From contig NZ_KI783301.1 of the NCBI RefSeq assembly GCF_000510645.1, forward strand, positions 1,370,705 through 1,434,704: a stretch of 64,000 nucleotides of DNA. Reading direction: 5' to 3'. Both the position numbers and the translations under genes were made by a program. The notes beneath the pieces were generated by a model that saw nothing but the letters and a program-made list of their open reading frames with translations, ran no database searches and had not been told where the DNA came from. This DNA comes from Thermicanus aegyptius DSM 12793. Its GTDB lineage: Bacteria > Bacillota > Bacilli > Thermicanales > Thermicanaceae. Shown one piece after another: positions 9,301-18,180 of the stretch (positions are counted from its first letter, which is position 1; each line of letters starts with the position of its first letter).

Positions 9301-10311
9301 ATGCGTTTGTCATTTGACCAGGCGAAACCGCTGGACTTCATCGCGGTCGGTCGGTTGTGCATCGATCTCAACGCCAACGAAACCAATCGGCCGATGGAAG
9401 AGACGGTGACGTTTACGAAGTACGTCGGCGGCTCTCCCGCCAACATCGCCATCGGCATGGCCCGGTTGGGCATGAAGACGGGGTTCATCGGCCGGGTGGC
9501 GGACGACCAGATGGGCCGGTTTATTGTTCAGTACCTCAAGAAAAACGGGATTGACACGACCTCTGTCGTCACCGACAAATCGGGCAGCGTGACGGGACTC
9601 ACATTCACCGAGATCAAAAGTCCAACAGACTGCAGCATCCTGATGTACCGGGACAACGTGGCCGACTTGAAGCTGGAACCGAACGACGTGAGCGAAGGTT
9701 ATGTGAAGCAGGCGAAAGCGTTGCTCATCTCCGGCACGGCGCTGGCCAAAAGCCCGTCGCGCGAGGCGGTGTTTGTGGCTCTCCACTACGCGCGCAAGCA
9801 CAACGTGACCGTGTTTTTCGACTTGGACTACCGACCATATACATGGACTTCGCCGGAGGAGACGGCGGTCTACTACCGCCTGGCCGCGGAGAAGTGCGAT
9901 GTGATCATCGGGACTCGGGAAGAGTTTGACATGGTGGAGCGCTTCGGCGTCGGCGACACTCCACAGCGTGATGACTACGTGACGGCCCGTATGTGGTTTG
10001 ACCATCACGCTAAGATCGTCGTGATCAAACACGGGCAGGATGGTTCCATCTCCTATACCAAAGACGGCGGACGGTACGAGGGTACCGTCTTTCCGGCCAA
10101 CGTGGTGAAGACCTTCGGAGCCGGGGATTCTTATGCGTCTGCCTTTATCTACGGGTTGATGCAGGGTTGGGAGATCGAGCGCTGCATGGAGTTCGGCAGC
10201 GCTTCCGCCGCCATCGTGATCTCCAGTCACAGTTGCTCCGATGCGATGCCGACCGCCGAGCAAATTCACAAATACATCGAGAGGTGCAAGAAGGGAGAGG
10301 GTGTGCAATGA
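9301..10311 (+). CDS. iolC: 5-Dehydro-2-deoxygluconokinase
   Basis: Phosphorylates 2-deoxy-5-keto-gluconate at carbon 6. It is a PfkB/ribokinase-family protein of 336 residues. The family signatures are visible: the N-terminal [18 protein letters not shown] (substrate contact and glycine-rich stretch) and the C-terminal FGAGDSYAS with the catalytic base at D276. The region [16 protein letters not shown] is characteristic of the IolC branch rather than general ribokinases. The stop codon overlaps the iolA start in an ATGA arrangement, so the two genes are translationally coupled. A GGGGGAAG ribosome site lies before the ATG. Confidence 0.94.
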   Translation: MRLSFDQAKPLDFIAVGRLCIDLNANETNRPMEETVTFTKYVGGSPANIAIGMARLGMKTGFIGRVADDQMGRFIVQYLKKNGIDTTSVVTDKSGSVTGLTFTEIKSPTDCSILMYRDNVADLKLEPNDVSEGYVKQAKALLISGTALAKSPSREAVFVALHYARKHNVTVFFDLDYRPYTWTSPEETAVYYRLAAEKCDVIIGTREEFDMVERFGVGDTPQRDDYVTARMWFDHHAKIVVIKHGQDGSISYTKDGGRYEGTVFPANVVKTFGAGDSYASAFIYGLMQGWEIERCMEFGSASAAIVISSHSCSDAMPTAEQIHKYIERCKKGEGVQ

Positions 10312-11768
10312 CCAAAACGACAAGCGTGGCGAGACTGAAAAACTTCATTGGAGGCGAGTGGGTGGATTCGCTTTCGGCCAAAGCGGAATCGGTTCCCAAC
10401 CCGGCGACGGAAGAGATCCTCGCGTACGTGCCGATTTCCATCCGTGAAGATCTGGATCGTGCAGTGAAAGCGGCCAAAGAGGCCTTCAAAACCTGGAGCA
10501 AGACCCCCGTTCCGAGGCGGGCCCGCATCTTGTTCAAATTTCAACAGCTCCTTGTGGAACACTGGGAGGAGTTGGCCCGGCTCATCACGATGGAGAACGG
10601 CAAGAGCTACAAGGAAGCGTACGGCGAAGTGCAGCGTGGCATCGAGTGCGTTGAGTTCGCCGCCGGGGTGCCCACGCTGATGATGGGGCGGCAATTGCCG
10701 GACATCGCGACTAACCTGGAATCGGGCATGTACCGCTACCCGATCGGTGTGGTGGGCGGCATCACTCCGTTCAACTTTCCGATGATGGTGCCCTGCTGGA
10801 TGTTCCCGCTTGCCATCGCTTGTGGAAACACGTTTGTGCTGAAGCCATCCGAGCGTACGCCGCTGTTGACCAATCGTCTGGCGGAGCTCTTTACCGAAGC
10901 GGGGCTGCCGGCCGGGGTGTTGAACGTGGTGCACGGAGGCCGTGACGTGGTCAACGGCCTGTTGGAACATCCCGACGTCAAAGCGATCTCGTTCGTCGGC
11001 TCGCAACCGGTCGGCGAGTACGTGTACAGGACGGCAGCAGCCCACGGCAAACGGGTGCAAGCGCTCACCGGAGCAAAAAACCACACGATCGTCATGCCTG
11101 ACGCCGATTTGGCCCTCGCCATAAGGGAGATCATCAACGCCGCGTTCGGCTCGGCGGGCGAGCGCTGTATGGCCTGCTCCGTCGTGGTGGCAGTCGGCGG
11201 GATCGGCGATGAGTTGGTGGAGAAGCTGGTGAAAGCCGCCGACGAAATCAATTTGGGCAACGGTCTGGAGGATGATGTATTCCTTGGACCGGTCATCCGC
11301 GACGGCCACAAGGAGAGAACTGTGAAGTACATCGAACTTGGTGAGCGGGAAGGGGCTCTTTTGGTCCGCGATGGGCGCAAAGACGCAGCCACGTGCGAAA
11401 AAGGGTACTTCATCGGGCCAACCATCTTCGACAACGTCACACCGGAGATGACCATCTGGAAGGATGAAATCTTCGCCCCGGTGCTGTCGATCGTGCGAGT
11501 CGACACCCTGGACGATGCCATCGAACTGGCCAACAAGTCGCAGTTTGCCAACGGTGCCTGCATCTTTACAAAAGACGGAAGCAACGCCCGCTATTTTCGC
11601 GAAAACATCGACGCCGGCATGCTGGGCGTCAACCTCGGGGTCCCCGCTCCGATGGCGTTCTTCCCGTTCTCCGGTTGGAAGAACTCGTTTTACGGCGATT
11701 TACACGCCAACGGCCACGACGGCGTGGAGTTCTACACCCGTAAAAAAATGGTGACAGCGCGCTGGTAA
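10308..11768 (+). CDS. iolA: Methylmalonate-semialdehyde dehydrogenase (acylating)
   Basis: CoA-acylating aldehyde dehydrogenase that turns malonic semialdehyde into acetyl-CoA and CO2, the last step of the inositol route; members also serve valine breakdown. With the ATG at 10308 (overlapping the iolC stop by four bases) it has 486 residues, the family length. The catalytic cysteine is C287 in GERCMACS, where general aldehyde dehydrogenases have a GQxC motif. [13 protein letters not shown], the nucleotide-binding strand, and the C-terminal [12 protein letters not shown] typical of MMSDH are present. A longer reading from 10167 runs through iolC and is not the real start. The likely ribosome site is GGGAGAGGG. 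Confidence 0.94.
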   Translation: MTKTTSVARLKNFIGGEWVDSLSAKAESVPNPATEEILAYVPISIREDLDRAVKAAKEAFKTWSKTPVPRRARILFKFQQLLVEHWEELARLITMENGKSYKEAYGEVQRGIECVEFAAGVPTLMMGRQLPDIATNLESGMYRYPIGVVGGITPFNFPMMVPCWMFPLAIACGNTFVLKPSERTPLLTNRLAELFTEAGLPAGVLNVVHGGRDVVNGLLEHPDVKAISFVGSQPVGEYVYRTAAAHGKRVQALTGAKNHTIVMPDADLALAIREIINAAFGSAGERCMACSVVVAVGGIGDELVEKLVKAADEINLGNGLEDDVFLGPVIRDGHKERTVKYIELGEREGALLVRDGRKDAATCEKGYFIGPTIFDNVTPEMTIWKDEIFAPVLSIVRVDTLDDAIELANKSQFANGACIFTKDGSNARYFRENIDAGMLGVNLGVPAPMAFFPFSGWKNSFYGDLHANGHDGVEFYTRKKMVTARW

Positions 11769-11845
11769 CGCACGTCATGTTGTTTCGGGGATCACGCCCA
11801 TGGCTTCTTTTCCATGACGATACCCTTAAGAAGGAGGATGCCACC

Positions 11846-12709
11846 ATGCCCCTGGTCTCTTTGAAAGACATGCTTCTTAAGGCGGCAGATGAAAGGTACG
11901 CCGTCGGCCATTTTAACGTGAATAACCTGGAATTCGCCCAGGCCATCCTGCAAGCGGCCGAGGAGGAGCGTTCACCGGTGATTCTCGCGGTCAGCGAGGG
12001 GTATTTGCCGTACCTGGGCGGCGTCCGTTGCGCGGCTGCGATGATCCGGGCCCTGATCGAGGAGTACGGAATCACCGTACCGGTGGCGATCCACCTCGAT
12101 CACGGGGGCTCGTTTGCCGTCTGCGTGAAGGCGATGTACGCCGGATTTACCTCCGTCATGATCGACGGGTCGCAACACCCGCTGGAGACGAACATCGCCG
12201 TGACCAAACGAGTCGTGGAAGCTGCCAGGGCTCTTGGCGTTTCGGTCGAAGCCGAGCTGGGGCGGATCGGGGGCCGGGAGGATAACCTCGTCGTCGACGA
12301 GGCAGCTGCGATGTTTGCCGTGCCCGCCGAGTGCGAGCGATTTGTTCGGGAGACAGGGGTGGACTGTTTGGCTCCCGCGCTTGGGTCGGTCCACGGTCCG
12401 TACCGGGGTAAACCCAACCTGCAGTTTGACCGTATGGGAGAAATTCGCAGGCTCACCGGGGTGCCGCTCGTTCTGCACGGCGGAACGGGACTGCCGCCGA
12501 GCGATATCCGCCGGGCCATCTCGCACGGGACGGCCAAGATCAACGTGAACACAGAGAACCAACAGGCCTTCACCGCCACGGTACGCAACGTGCTCGCTGA
12601 GCGGCCGGACGAATACGACCCCAGGCGCTATTTGGGGCCGGCCAGAGAAACGGTGAAGCAGGCGGTCAGAGCCAAGATGCGCGAGTTTGGCTGTTCCGGC
12701 CGGGCGTAA
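11846..12709 (+). CDS. iolJ: Class II aldolase, 6-phospho-5-dehydro-2-deoxy-gluconate aldolase
   Basis: Splits the phosphorylated intermediate into dihydroxyacetone phosphate and malonic semialdehyde. It belongs to the zinc-dependent fructose-bisphosphate aldolase class II family; the 287-residue length fits. Zinc-site segments are visible in VAIHLDHGGS, and later in GSVHGPYRG and LVLHGGTGLPP, followed by KINVNTENQQAF. The ATG at 11846 follows AAGGAGGA by 7 bases; the frame is open further upstream to 11777 but without a ribosome site. Its role as IolJ rather than glycolytic Fba is inferred from its place immediately after iolA; the two are not separable by motifs alone. Confidence 0.88.
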   Translation: MPLVSLKDMLLKAADERYAVGHFNVNNLEFAQAILQAAEEERSPVILAVSEGYLPYLGGVRCAAAMIRALIEEYGITVPVAIHLDHGGSFAVCVKAMYAGFTSVMIDGSQHPLETNIAVTKRVVEAARALGVSVEAELGRIGGREDNLVVDEAAAMFAVPAECERFVRETGVDCLAPALGSVHGPYRGKPNLQFDRMGEIRRLTGVPLVLHGGTGLPPSDIRRAISHGTAKINVNTENQQAFTATVRNVLAERPDEYDPRRYLGPARETVKQAVRAKMREFGCSGRA

Positions 12710-12737
12710 CTCAGCAAAAATACAGAAGGAGGGAGAC

Positions 12738-12966
12738 ATGAAACCGACCATTTACGATATGGAAAATGAGGCGGGCGTGTCCATTACCACCGTGTCCAAG
12801 GGGCTGAACCGCACGGGATGCATCAGCGACCCTTCTATAGCAAAAGAGCGTCGACGACTTTATCATCGCCGCGGGATTCAAAAGCAAAACGCTGTTGAAG
12901 CAACTGGTTCAGGACAAGTTTCCGCTGGCGCTCGTCGCCTACGACATCCCTGAAATGGCGATGTAA
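12738..12966 (+). pseudogene. Decayed LacI-family regulator gene
   Basis: The start has a good ribosome site (AAGGAGGGAG) and begins MKPTIYDMENEAGVSITTVS, the LacI helix-turn-helix, closely matching the intact regulator at 13183 (MKPTIYDVARIASVSIATVS). After about 30 codons the similarity jumps, in another frame, to the middle of a LacI ligand domain (QKSVDDFIIAAG and KFPLALVAYDIPEM), then stops. So the gene has lost its central part by deletion and frameshift. It sits directly after iolJ and before the intact copy; it probably arose by tandem duplication. No function expected, although a short HTH peptide could still be made. Confidence 0.8.
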
Positions 12967-13182
12967 AGTGTGGCGGTAGGCGACTTTTCGAGGGGCCGGA
13001 TGGCATTTCGTGATGTGGCAAATCGCCGTTCCGCATCACAAGGAAGGGCCGTCGGGCATTCCGTGGGCGGGTCAGTTTGTGGTATTCTCTTCCTAGATGA
13101 CAAAAAAAATCCCTCCACAATCCCACTCGTTTAGGGGGAAGGGAAATGTTGGAGTAAGTCAAACCGGATCGAGGGAATAACA

Positions 13183-14190
13183 ATGAAACCGACCATATAC
13201 GATGTGGCCCGGATCGCGAGCGTATCCATCGCCACCGTATCCAAGGTAATCAACGGCAAAGGCAACATCAGTGACAAAACGAGACAAAAAGTTCTGAACG
13301 TGATGAAAGAGCTGCAATATCAACCCAACGTGCTTGCTTCCGCTTTGACAGGCAAGCGGACGTATACCATTGGTCTGTTGCTTCCGGACATTTCCAACCC
13401 GTTTTTTGCGGAGATCGCACGAGCGGTGGAAGACCGGGGGGGAGAGTTGGGCTTCAACGTGATGATATGCAGCACCGATAATAACGATGCGAAGGTTGAG
13501 AAGTATATTTCACTGCTCCGCCAAAAAAGCGTGGACGGTATTATCATCGGTACCGGGGTACAGGACCAAGAAATCTTGGCATCGATCGCGACGGAAGGAT
13601 TTCCTCTTGCGCTCATCGCCAGGGATATGCCTTCGCTGGCGGTAGATACCGTATTGGTGGACGATTTTGTCGGAGGGTATCTGGCCACGAAGCACTTGTT
13701 GGATCTGGGGCACAGGCGCATCGCCGTCGTGACGGAAAATCTGAAAGTATCGTCCAGCCGCGATCGTTTGCGTGGGTACCGTCAAGCCCTTGAAGACAAG
13801 GGGATTTGTTATGATGAAACACTCATCAAAACAACGGACTTCAGCATTGCAGACGGAAAGAAAAAGGCATTGGAACTATTTGAAGCAGAGCTTCTGCCAA
13901 CGGCCGTCTTCGCTTGCAACGACCTCTTGGCCATCGGCGTAATGCAAGCGGCGAAAGAACGGGGGCTGCGGGTTCCTGCGGACCTTTCGGTGGTTGGTTT
14001 TGACAACACGATCCTGGCCACCATTACCGACCCGATGCTCACCACGGTCGCCCAGCCTATCGAGCATATGGGCAAACAGGTGGTCGACCTGCTGGTTCAA
14101 CAAATGACTCAGGAACCTCGGACCAAACAGCGAGTGATTCTGCGTCCCGAATTAATCATTCGCAATTCTACCAATGTGCCAAAAGCCTGA
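13183..14190 (+). CDS. LacI-family transcriptional regulator of the inositol locus
   Basis: A 335-residue repressor-type protein with an N-terminal LacI helix-turn-helix (TIYDVARIASVSIATVSKVI, residues 3-22), hinge region and a type 1 periplasmic-binding-like ligand domain (TIGLLLPDISNPFFAEIARA; DGIIIGTGVQ; DLSVVGFDNTILATI). Lengths and domain order are normal. It ends the inositol gene series in the same orientation, so control of that locus, probably through the two TAAGCGCTTA sites, is the simplest idea. This differs from Bacillus subtilis, where the DeoR-type IolR does the job. The ligand is unknown; an inositol or pathway intermediate is inferred. The gene is 216 bases downstream of the decayed paralogue. 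Confidence 0.9.
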   Translation: MKPTIYDVARIASVSIATVSKVINGKGNISDKTRQKVLNVMKELQYQPNVLASALTGKRTYTIGLLLPDISNPFFAEIARAVEDRGGELGFNVMICSTDNNDAKVEKYISLLRQKSVDGIIIGTGVQDQEILASIATEGFPLALIARDMPSLAVDTVLVDDFVGGYLATKHLLDLGHRRIAVVTENLKVSSSRDRLRGYRQALEDKGICYDETLIKTTDFSIADGKKKALELFEAELLPTAVFACNDLLAIGVMQAAKERGLRVPADLSVVGFDNTILATITDPMLTTVAQPIEHMGKQVVDLLVQQMTQEPRTKQRVILRPELIIRNSTNVPKA

Positions 14191-14453
14191 CCGTTCCTGC
14201 GAGAACCTGCCACCGGTCAGCTGGTTCGGGCACGGGTGGAAGTGGTCAATCCGGAATCCCGCTCTCACAACCATCTATGTGAAGGCCGTGATATATAAAT
14301 ATTTCCAGAACTATATAAAATCGGGAAACGGAATGGGAAGGCTGGTCTGTTTGACGGATTCTTGTTTTGTCACTTTTCTCAAGATGAGATCTTACGTACG
14401 TATTAAACCGGAGCTCCGAGAATGGCATTTGCCGTCGTGAGACTATCGAGCGG

Positions 14454-14678
14454 GTGCTTTATCCGGAAGTAACCAAAAAGTTTAACACAACCCCCAGCTG
14501 GGTGGAGAGGGCGATTCGTCACGCCATCGAAGTGGCTTGGCAACGGGGAAACATGGATTCGATTTCCAAATATTTCGGGTATACCGTGAGCAATACCAAA
14601 GCAAAGCCGACCAATTCCGAGTTCATCGCCATGGTGGCGGATAAGCTGCGGATTGAGGATAAAGTGGGCTCTGTTTGA
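14454..14678 (+). pseudogene. spo0A: Orphan C-terminal part of Spo0A effector domain
   Basis: The last 74 codons of a Spo0A-type sporulation master regulator: [40 protein letters not shown] and [19 protein letters not shown] are the conserved DNA-binding helices and C-terminal end of the family. The receiver domain, linker and first part of the effector domain are missing; the 260 bases upstream (14191-14453) show no Spo0A coding and nothing else I recognise. The fragment opens at a GTG but lacks a convincing ribosome site. It is followed by a good terminator, as at a genuine gene end. It marks the left border of the backbone block. Either the gene was cut by rearrangement or insertion, or this is a chimeric join. 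Confidence 0.85.
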
Positions 14679-14723
14679 TTTTCCGATGCGAACAATTTCT
14701 AACCTATCCTCTCATTTTTTCGA

Positions 14724-14750
14724 AGCCCATGAACTCATGGGCTTTTTTTT
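14724..14750 (+). terminator. Rho-independent terminator after the spo0A fragment
   Basis: AGCCCATGA (14724-14732) pairs perfectly with TCATGGGCT (14735-14743) across a two-base gap, followed by an eight-T run. This is a textbook intrinsic terminator 46 bases after the stop codon. Confidence 0.9.
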
Positions 14751-14879
14751 AAGCATAGGTAGAAGGAATTGGCACATACTAAGGTTAGGTTTTTGTTTGT
14801 AGTTTAAACGCTTGTCTGCTCCTGTATCCGCTATTTTGATGGAAAAGCAACGGAAAAACGATGGGATGAAGAAAGAGAA

Positions 14880-16031
14880 ATGATCGGGAAGATTGTGGTC
14901 GATTCGATAACCAAACGACTCCTCCAGAGAATAAACTCCTCTTCAATCGCAGTGCTAAATCACGCTGACTTAGATGAATTAGCCGCATATCAATTAAAAA
15001 GGAAAAGACCCATTGCGGTCATCAATTTTAAACCCACCCTGTCAGGGAAATTCCCTGCCAAAGGAGGGGTGATCCTCCTTGAAGCAGGAATTCCCGTTTT
15101 TGATTGTCTCGAACATCAGGAATATTTCCCCTTACTAAAGGATGGAATGCAGGTATCCATATCAAGCGGAAGGTCCCTAACGATGAGGGTTGAGGATCTC
15201 CATCTGACCCTTCCTTTACGAATGGTGACGTTAACGGAAGCGGAAACAAAATGGAAAGAAGGGACGAAGAATTTAGATCAGACCTTCCTCCCCTTTGCTA
15301 AAAATACGCTTTATTATGCAATGCAAGAAATAAAGGACTTTGCCAAGCCGCTTCCTCCCCTTTCCTTAACCATTCGGATGGAAGGAAGGCCGGTGATCAT
15401 CGTGGTACGGGGGAAAGGGGCTACGGAAGAACTTCAATTCCTTCTCCCTATGGTGAGAAAGATGAATCCTGTTTTCATCGGCGTGGACGGAGGGGCAGAT
15501 CTCCTCCTTCAACAAAGAGTCATTCCCGACATCGTCATCGGGGATATGGATAGCATCACTGATCTTGCTTTGCAAAAGGGGAGAGAGCGAATTCTCCATG
15601 CCTACATGAACGGCTTTGCACCGGGAAAAAACCGCTTAGAGGAACTCAATTATCCGTACCATCTTCTCCCCTATAAAGGGATGAGTGAGGATATCGCTCT
15701 GCTTCTGGCTTATCAGCATGGCGCTTCCTCCATTTACTTGGTGGGTTCCCATTCCCATATGCTTGATTTTTTGGAAAAAGGGAGGATGGGAATGGGAAGC
15801 ACCGTTCTCACTCGTATGAAAGTTGGACATCTTCTCATCGACATGAAAGGGCTCTATCCGCTCCTTCATCAGAGAAAAAACCGGAAGAAGTTTCAACTCT
15901 TGCTCGCCTTCACTTCTCTTCCTCTTCTGTTTCTCCTCTTGGCTGCAGGATTCCAATTGCCCTTAAGCAGCATTTGGCATGACCTTACCGCTTGGTTCCT
16001 TCAGGTTCTATCTGCCTCTTCATCTTCCTAA
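14880..16031 (+). CDS. steA: SteA-like protein (putative cytokinetic ring / thiamin pyrophosphokinase-like fold)
   Basis: A 383-residue protein with a thiamin-pyrophosphokinase-like core: FIGVDGGADLLL near residue 200 and PDIVIGDMDSITD near residue 218, the equivalents of the substrate loops of that fold. A hydrophobic segment near the C-terminus (LLLAFTSLPLLFLLLAAGF) would anchor it in the membrane. This architecture is that of SteA, studied in Corynebacterium as a septum-linked partner of SteB; in Bacilli it is often found near spo0A and cell-envelope glycosyltransferases, as here. Enzymatic thiamin function is unlikely because of the membrane anchor and context. ATG at 14880 is preceded by GAAAGAGAA, a weak ribosome site. 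Confidence 0.82.
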   Translation: MIGKIVVDSITKRLLQRINSSSIAVLNHADLDELAAYQLKRKRPIAVINFKPTLSGKFPAKGGVILLEAGIPVFDCLEHQEYFPLLKDGMQVSISSGRSLTMRVEDLHLTLPLRMVTLTEAETKWKEGTKNLDQTFLPFAKNTLYYAMQEIKDFAKPLPPLSLTIRMEGRPVIIVVRGKGATEELQFLLPMVRKMNPVFIGVDGGADLLLQQRVIPDIVIGDMDSITDLALQKGRERILHAYMNGFAPGKNRLEELNYPYHLLPYKGMSEDIALLLAYQHGASSIYLVGSHSHMLDFLEKGRMGMGSTVLTRMKVGHLLIDMKGLYPLLHQRKNRKKFQLLLAFTSLPLLFLLLAAGFQLPLSSIWHDLTAWFLQVLSASSSS

Positions 16032-16105
16032 TCCGGTTTATGCCTTTAAATGCCTAAACCAAGGATATGCTTATACTTTACAAAAAAAGGGAGAGTCAGC
16101 GATTC

Positions 16106-16774
16106 ATGATATCGGTTGTCATTCCCGCCTACAACGAGGTGGAAATTCTCCCGCAAACGCTCTCGAGCCTTGAGGGCATCCCGTTCTGGGATGAGCTTTT
16201 GGTTATTGATGATGGGAGCACGGACGGAACCCGATTTCTTTCCCTCCCTCCAAAGGGAAGATGGCTCCGCCATGAGAAAAATTTAGGGAAAGGAAAGGCG
16301 TTGGAAACGGGGTTAAAAGAGGCGAAGGGAGAGCTTCTTCTCCTCCTGGATGCTGATTTAGGGAAAAGTGCAATGTATGCGAAACAACTGATTTCCCCCA
16401 TTTTGCATGATAAGGCAGATGTAACGATCGCCAAATGGCCGTCTAAAGGGAAGGACTCCGGGTTTGGAGTGGTCAAAGGGGTGGCAAAATGGGGGATTTA
16501 TGCTTTAACCCGTCACATGCTGGACGAACCCTTATCCGGCCAACGATGTTACCATCGGCGGGTTCTCCCTTATTTAACCTTTAAAGGAGCAGGTTTTGGG
16601 ATCGAAGTTTCCATGGATATCGATTTACTGCGAGCCGAGGCCAGATTAGCCTGGATTGAGCTCCCATTTACGCACCGGGGGAGGGGCAGGGGGATCGACG
16701 GATTCTGGCACAGAGGGAAGCAAGGGATCCATATTCTAAAAACCTTAATTCAACACGCAAATGAAGAAAAATAG
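16106..16774 (+). CDS. Glycosyltransferase family 2
   Basis: A 222-residue cytoplasmic sugar transferase of the GT-A fold. It begins MISVVIPAYNEVEILPQTLS, followed by LLVIDDGSTDGT and LLLLLDADLGKS, the nucleotide- and metal-binding motifs (the DxD equivalent is DAD). The upstream in-frame extension to 16067 adds 13 residues without a clear benefit; ATG 16106 gives the family's usual opening and has GGGAGAG upstream. The gene lies between steA and a MraY-like transferase, a combination suggesting a cell-envelope polymer pathway. The C-terminal SGQRCYHRRVLPYL region resembles dolichol-phosphate-type transferases. Acceptor unknown. Confidence 0.88.
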   Translation: MISVVIPAYNEVEILPQTLSSLEGIPFWDELLVIDDGSTDGTRFLSLPPKGRWLRHEKNLGKGKALETGLKEAKGELLLLLDADLGKSAMYAKQLISPILHDKADVTIAKWPSKGKDSGFGVVKGVAKWGIYALTRHMLDEPLSGQRCYHRRVLPYLTFKGAGFGIEVSMDIDLLRAEARLAWIELPFTHRGRGRGIDGFWHRGKQGIHILKTLIQHANEEK

Positions 16775-16783
16775 AGGTGAGAG

Positions 16784-17584
16784 ATGGAGCGGCTTTACAT
16801 CGGTCTTCTTTTTGCTTTTTCCCTCTTCTCATTCCTTTCCCTCTACCTTCGAATGGCCTACACGTACAAATGGTTGGTTCCCAACTATAAAGGCATTTCA
16901 ATCCCCGTGGGAATGGGAGTGGTCCTTCCAGTTTCCTTTATCCTCATCACGCCCTTTCTAAATCAAGGGGAGGGGAGGGATGCCTCCTTCCTCTTATTGC
17001 TCTTCTTAATGGCAGGAGTGGGGTGGTATGATGATCTGTGGGGGGAAAAAGAAGCAAAGGGGTTGCGGGGCCATTTTCGGCTTCTATGGAAAGAGAAAAA
17101 AATAAGCAGCGGAATTTGGAAAATCGTGGCCGCGTTTGTGGCCGGAGTTTTCCTTCTCCGTTCCATGCCTTTGAGGCAGTGGGAGTGGGCCGTGGGGCTT
17201 TTTTCTTTCATGTTGTCCGTTCATCTCATCAATCTGCTGGATGTAAGACCGCTTCGAGCGCTAAAGGGATTTTGGTTTCTTCTTATCCTGCTCCTTCTTT
17301 CCCATCACCAAATTTTTTCAGAAAGATTTCTCATGATCTATATTTCCACCTTCATTCTAGGAGTTTATGATGGAAAAGAGTTAGCCATGATGGGAGACGC
17401 CGGGGCAAACCTATTGGGAGGGATCATCGGTTATTACCTCCTTCATCTAGGTTCTCCCGTCGAATGGCTGCTGTTTTCCGGTGTGGGGATGTTGATCACC
17501 CTCTATGCAGAATCAAACTCATTAAGCCGCTTCATCGACTCCAACTTTCTTCTTCGAAAGATCGATCGATTGGGCAGAGGGTAA
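16784..17584 (+). CDS. MraY/WecA-like glycosyl-phosphotransferase (GT4) membrane protein
   Basis: A 266-residue polytopic membrane protein. It has the family-like motifs GWYDDLWGEK (the aspartate pair region near residue 84), HLINLLDVRPLRALKGF (position of the NxxD motif) and MGDAGANLLGGIIGYY (the GDAG loop). It is shorter than MraY (about 320-360) and lacks a canonical MraY C-terminus, so it is a relative of the Firmicutes proteins found beside steA rather than MraY itself. Predicted function is transfer of a sugar phosphate to a lipid carrier. It starts 10 bases after the glycosyltransferase gene, so the two are probably cotranscribed. Confidence 0.82.
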   Translation: MERLYIGLLFAFSLFSFLSLYLRMAYTYKWLVPNYKGISIPVGMGVVLPVSFILITPFLNQGEGRDASFLLLLFLMAGVGWYDDLWGEKEAKGLRGHFRLLWKEKKISSGIWKIVAAFVAGVFLLRSMPLRQWEWAVGLFSFMLSVHLINLLDVRPLRALKGFWFLLILLLLSHHQIFSERFLMIYISTFILGVYDGKELAMMGDAGANLLGGIIGYYLLHLGSPVEWLLFSGVGMLITLYAESNSLSRFIDSNFLLRKIDRLGRG

Positions 17585-17601
17585 CCGGGCAGAGGGTAAC
17601 C
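17572..17601. repeat. 15-base tandem duplication over a stop codon
   Basis: GGGCAGAGGGTAACC occurs twice head-to-tail (17572-17586 and 17587-17601). The first copy contains the stop codon of the MraY-like gene, so the duplication does not alter the protein. Probably a replication-slippage product. Confidence 0.85.
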
Positions 17602-17603
17602 GA

Positions 17604-17873
17604 CTACTCCGCCTTTTTTTGGTTCTTTTTTTGGTAAACTTTAAGGAATTTCGGTTGCAAGTATCTCCGCTTCCCATCTTTATAGAAAATATATCCCGCT
17701 AGATAAAAAACTCCGACGGCAAATAGAAGGAGTCCCCCGATAAATTGAAAGAGAGGGAAATGCCGATCGGCAAGAGAATCAATTAGGCTCGTTTTCATCA
17801 GGTTCCATCCAAAAGCTGCCACAAGCCCGGGAATTAGTATGAGAAGAAGAGCGATCAATCGATCCAATCTCAT
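17604..17873 (-). CDS. DUF2627 family small membrane protein
   Basis: An 89-residue protein with two hydrophobic segments (LIALLLILIPGLVAAFGW near residues 6-23 and FIGGLLLFAVGVFYLAGYIF near 44-63) and a basic C-terminal tail. The make-up and position beside the leucine dehydrogenase/bkd operon are those of the Bacilli family DUF2627. Function unknown. It is transcribed towards the MraY-like gene (convergent, 19 bases between the stops) and divergent from leucine dehydrogenase. Confidence 0.8.
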   Translation of the reverse strand: MRLDRLIALLLILIPGLVAAFGWNLMKTSLIDSLADRHFPLFQFIGGLLLFAVGVFYLAGYIFYKDGKRRYLQPKFLKVYQKKNQKKAE

Positions 17874-18044
17874 GGAGAGGATTCCTTTCTATTCACATTT
17901 GAACTTCGGTTTTAATCCTAGTGTACCGCTATTTTGCTATTCTGTCTATTTCTCAAACTCTTGACAAAACATCGTCGGTAGAAAAAAATGAGGGTAGGAA
18001 TTGTGAACAAAACGTGACGGGAGGGGTTTTTGTTTCTACACGAA

Positions 18045-18058
18045 AGAAAACGCTTACA
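18045..18058. promoter_or_regulatory. Candidate catabolite-responsive element upstream of leucine dehydrogenase
   Basis: AGAAAACGCTTACA differs at one base from the cre consensus TGWAARCGYTWNCW. It lies in the 307-base space between the divergent DUF2627 and leucine dehydrogenase genes, about 120 bases before the latter. Catabolite control of amino-acid degradation genes by CcpA is well known in Bacilli; binding here is inferred. I see no other clear element in this gap. Confidence 0.5.
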
Positions 18059-18180
18059 TTTACTCTTTTTTTGTTACCGGAAATGTTTTTGGTAATATTT
18101 TTTCACAAATTCATGAAAGGTTTGCTCCTCATTCATTTTAAAGGTACAATGAATACATCTTTTAAAGGAGGCTGGAAGGG

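Noticed and set aside
10167-10307. An N-terminal extension of iolA by 47 codons
   Set aside because: This part is the other frame of iolC. The ATG at 10308 gives the family length, a proper N-terminus and an ATGA overlap.
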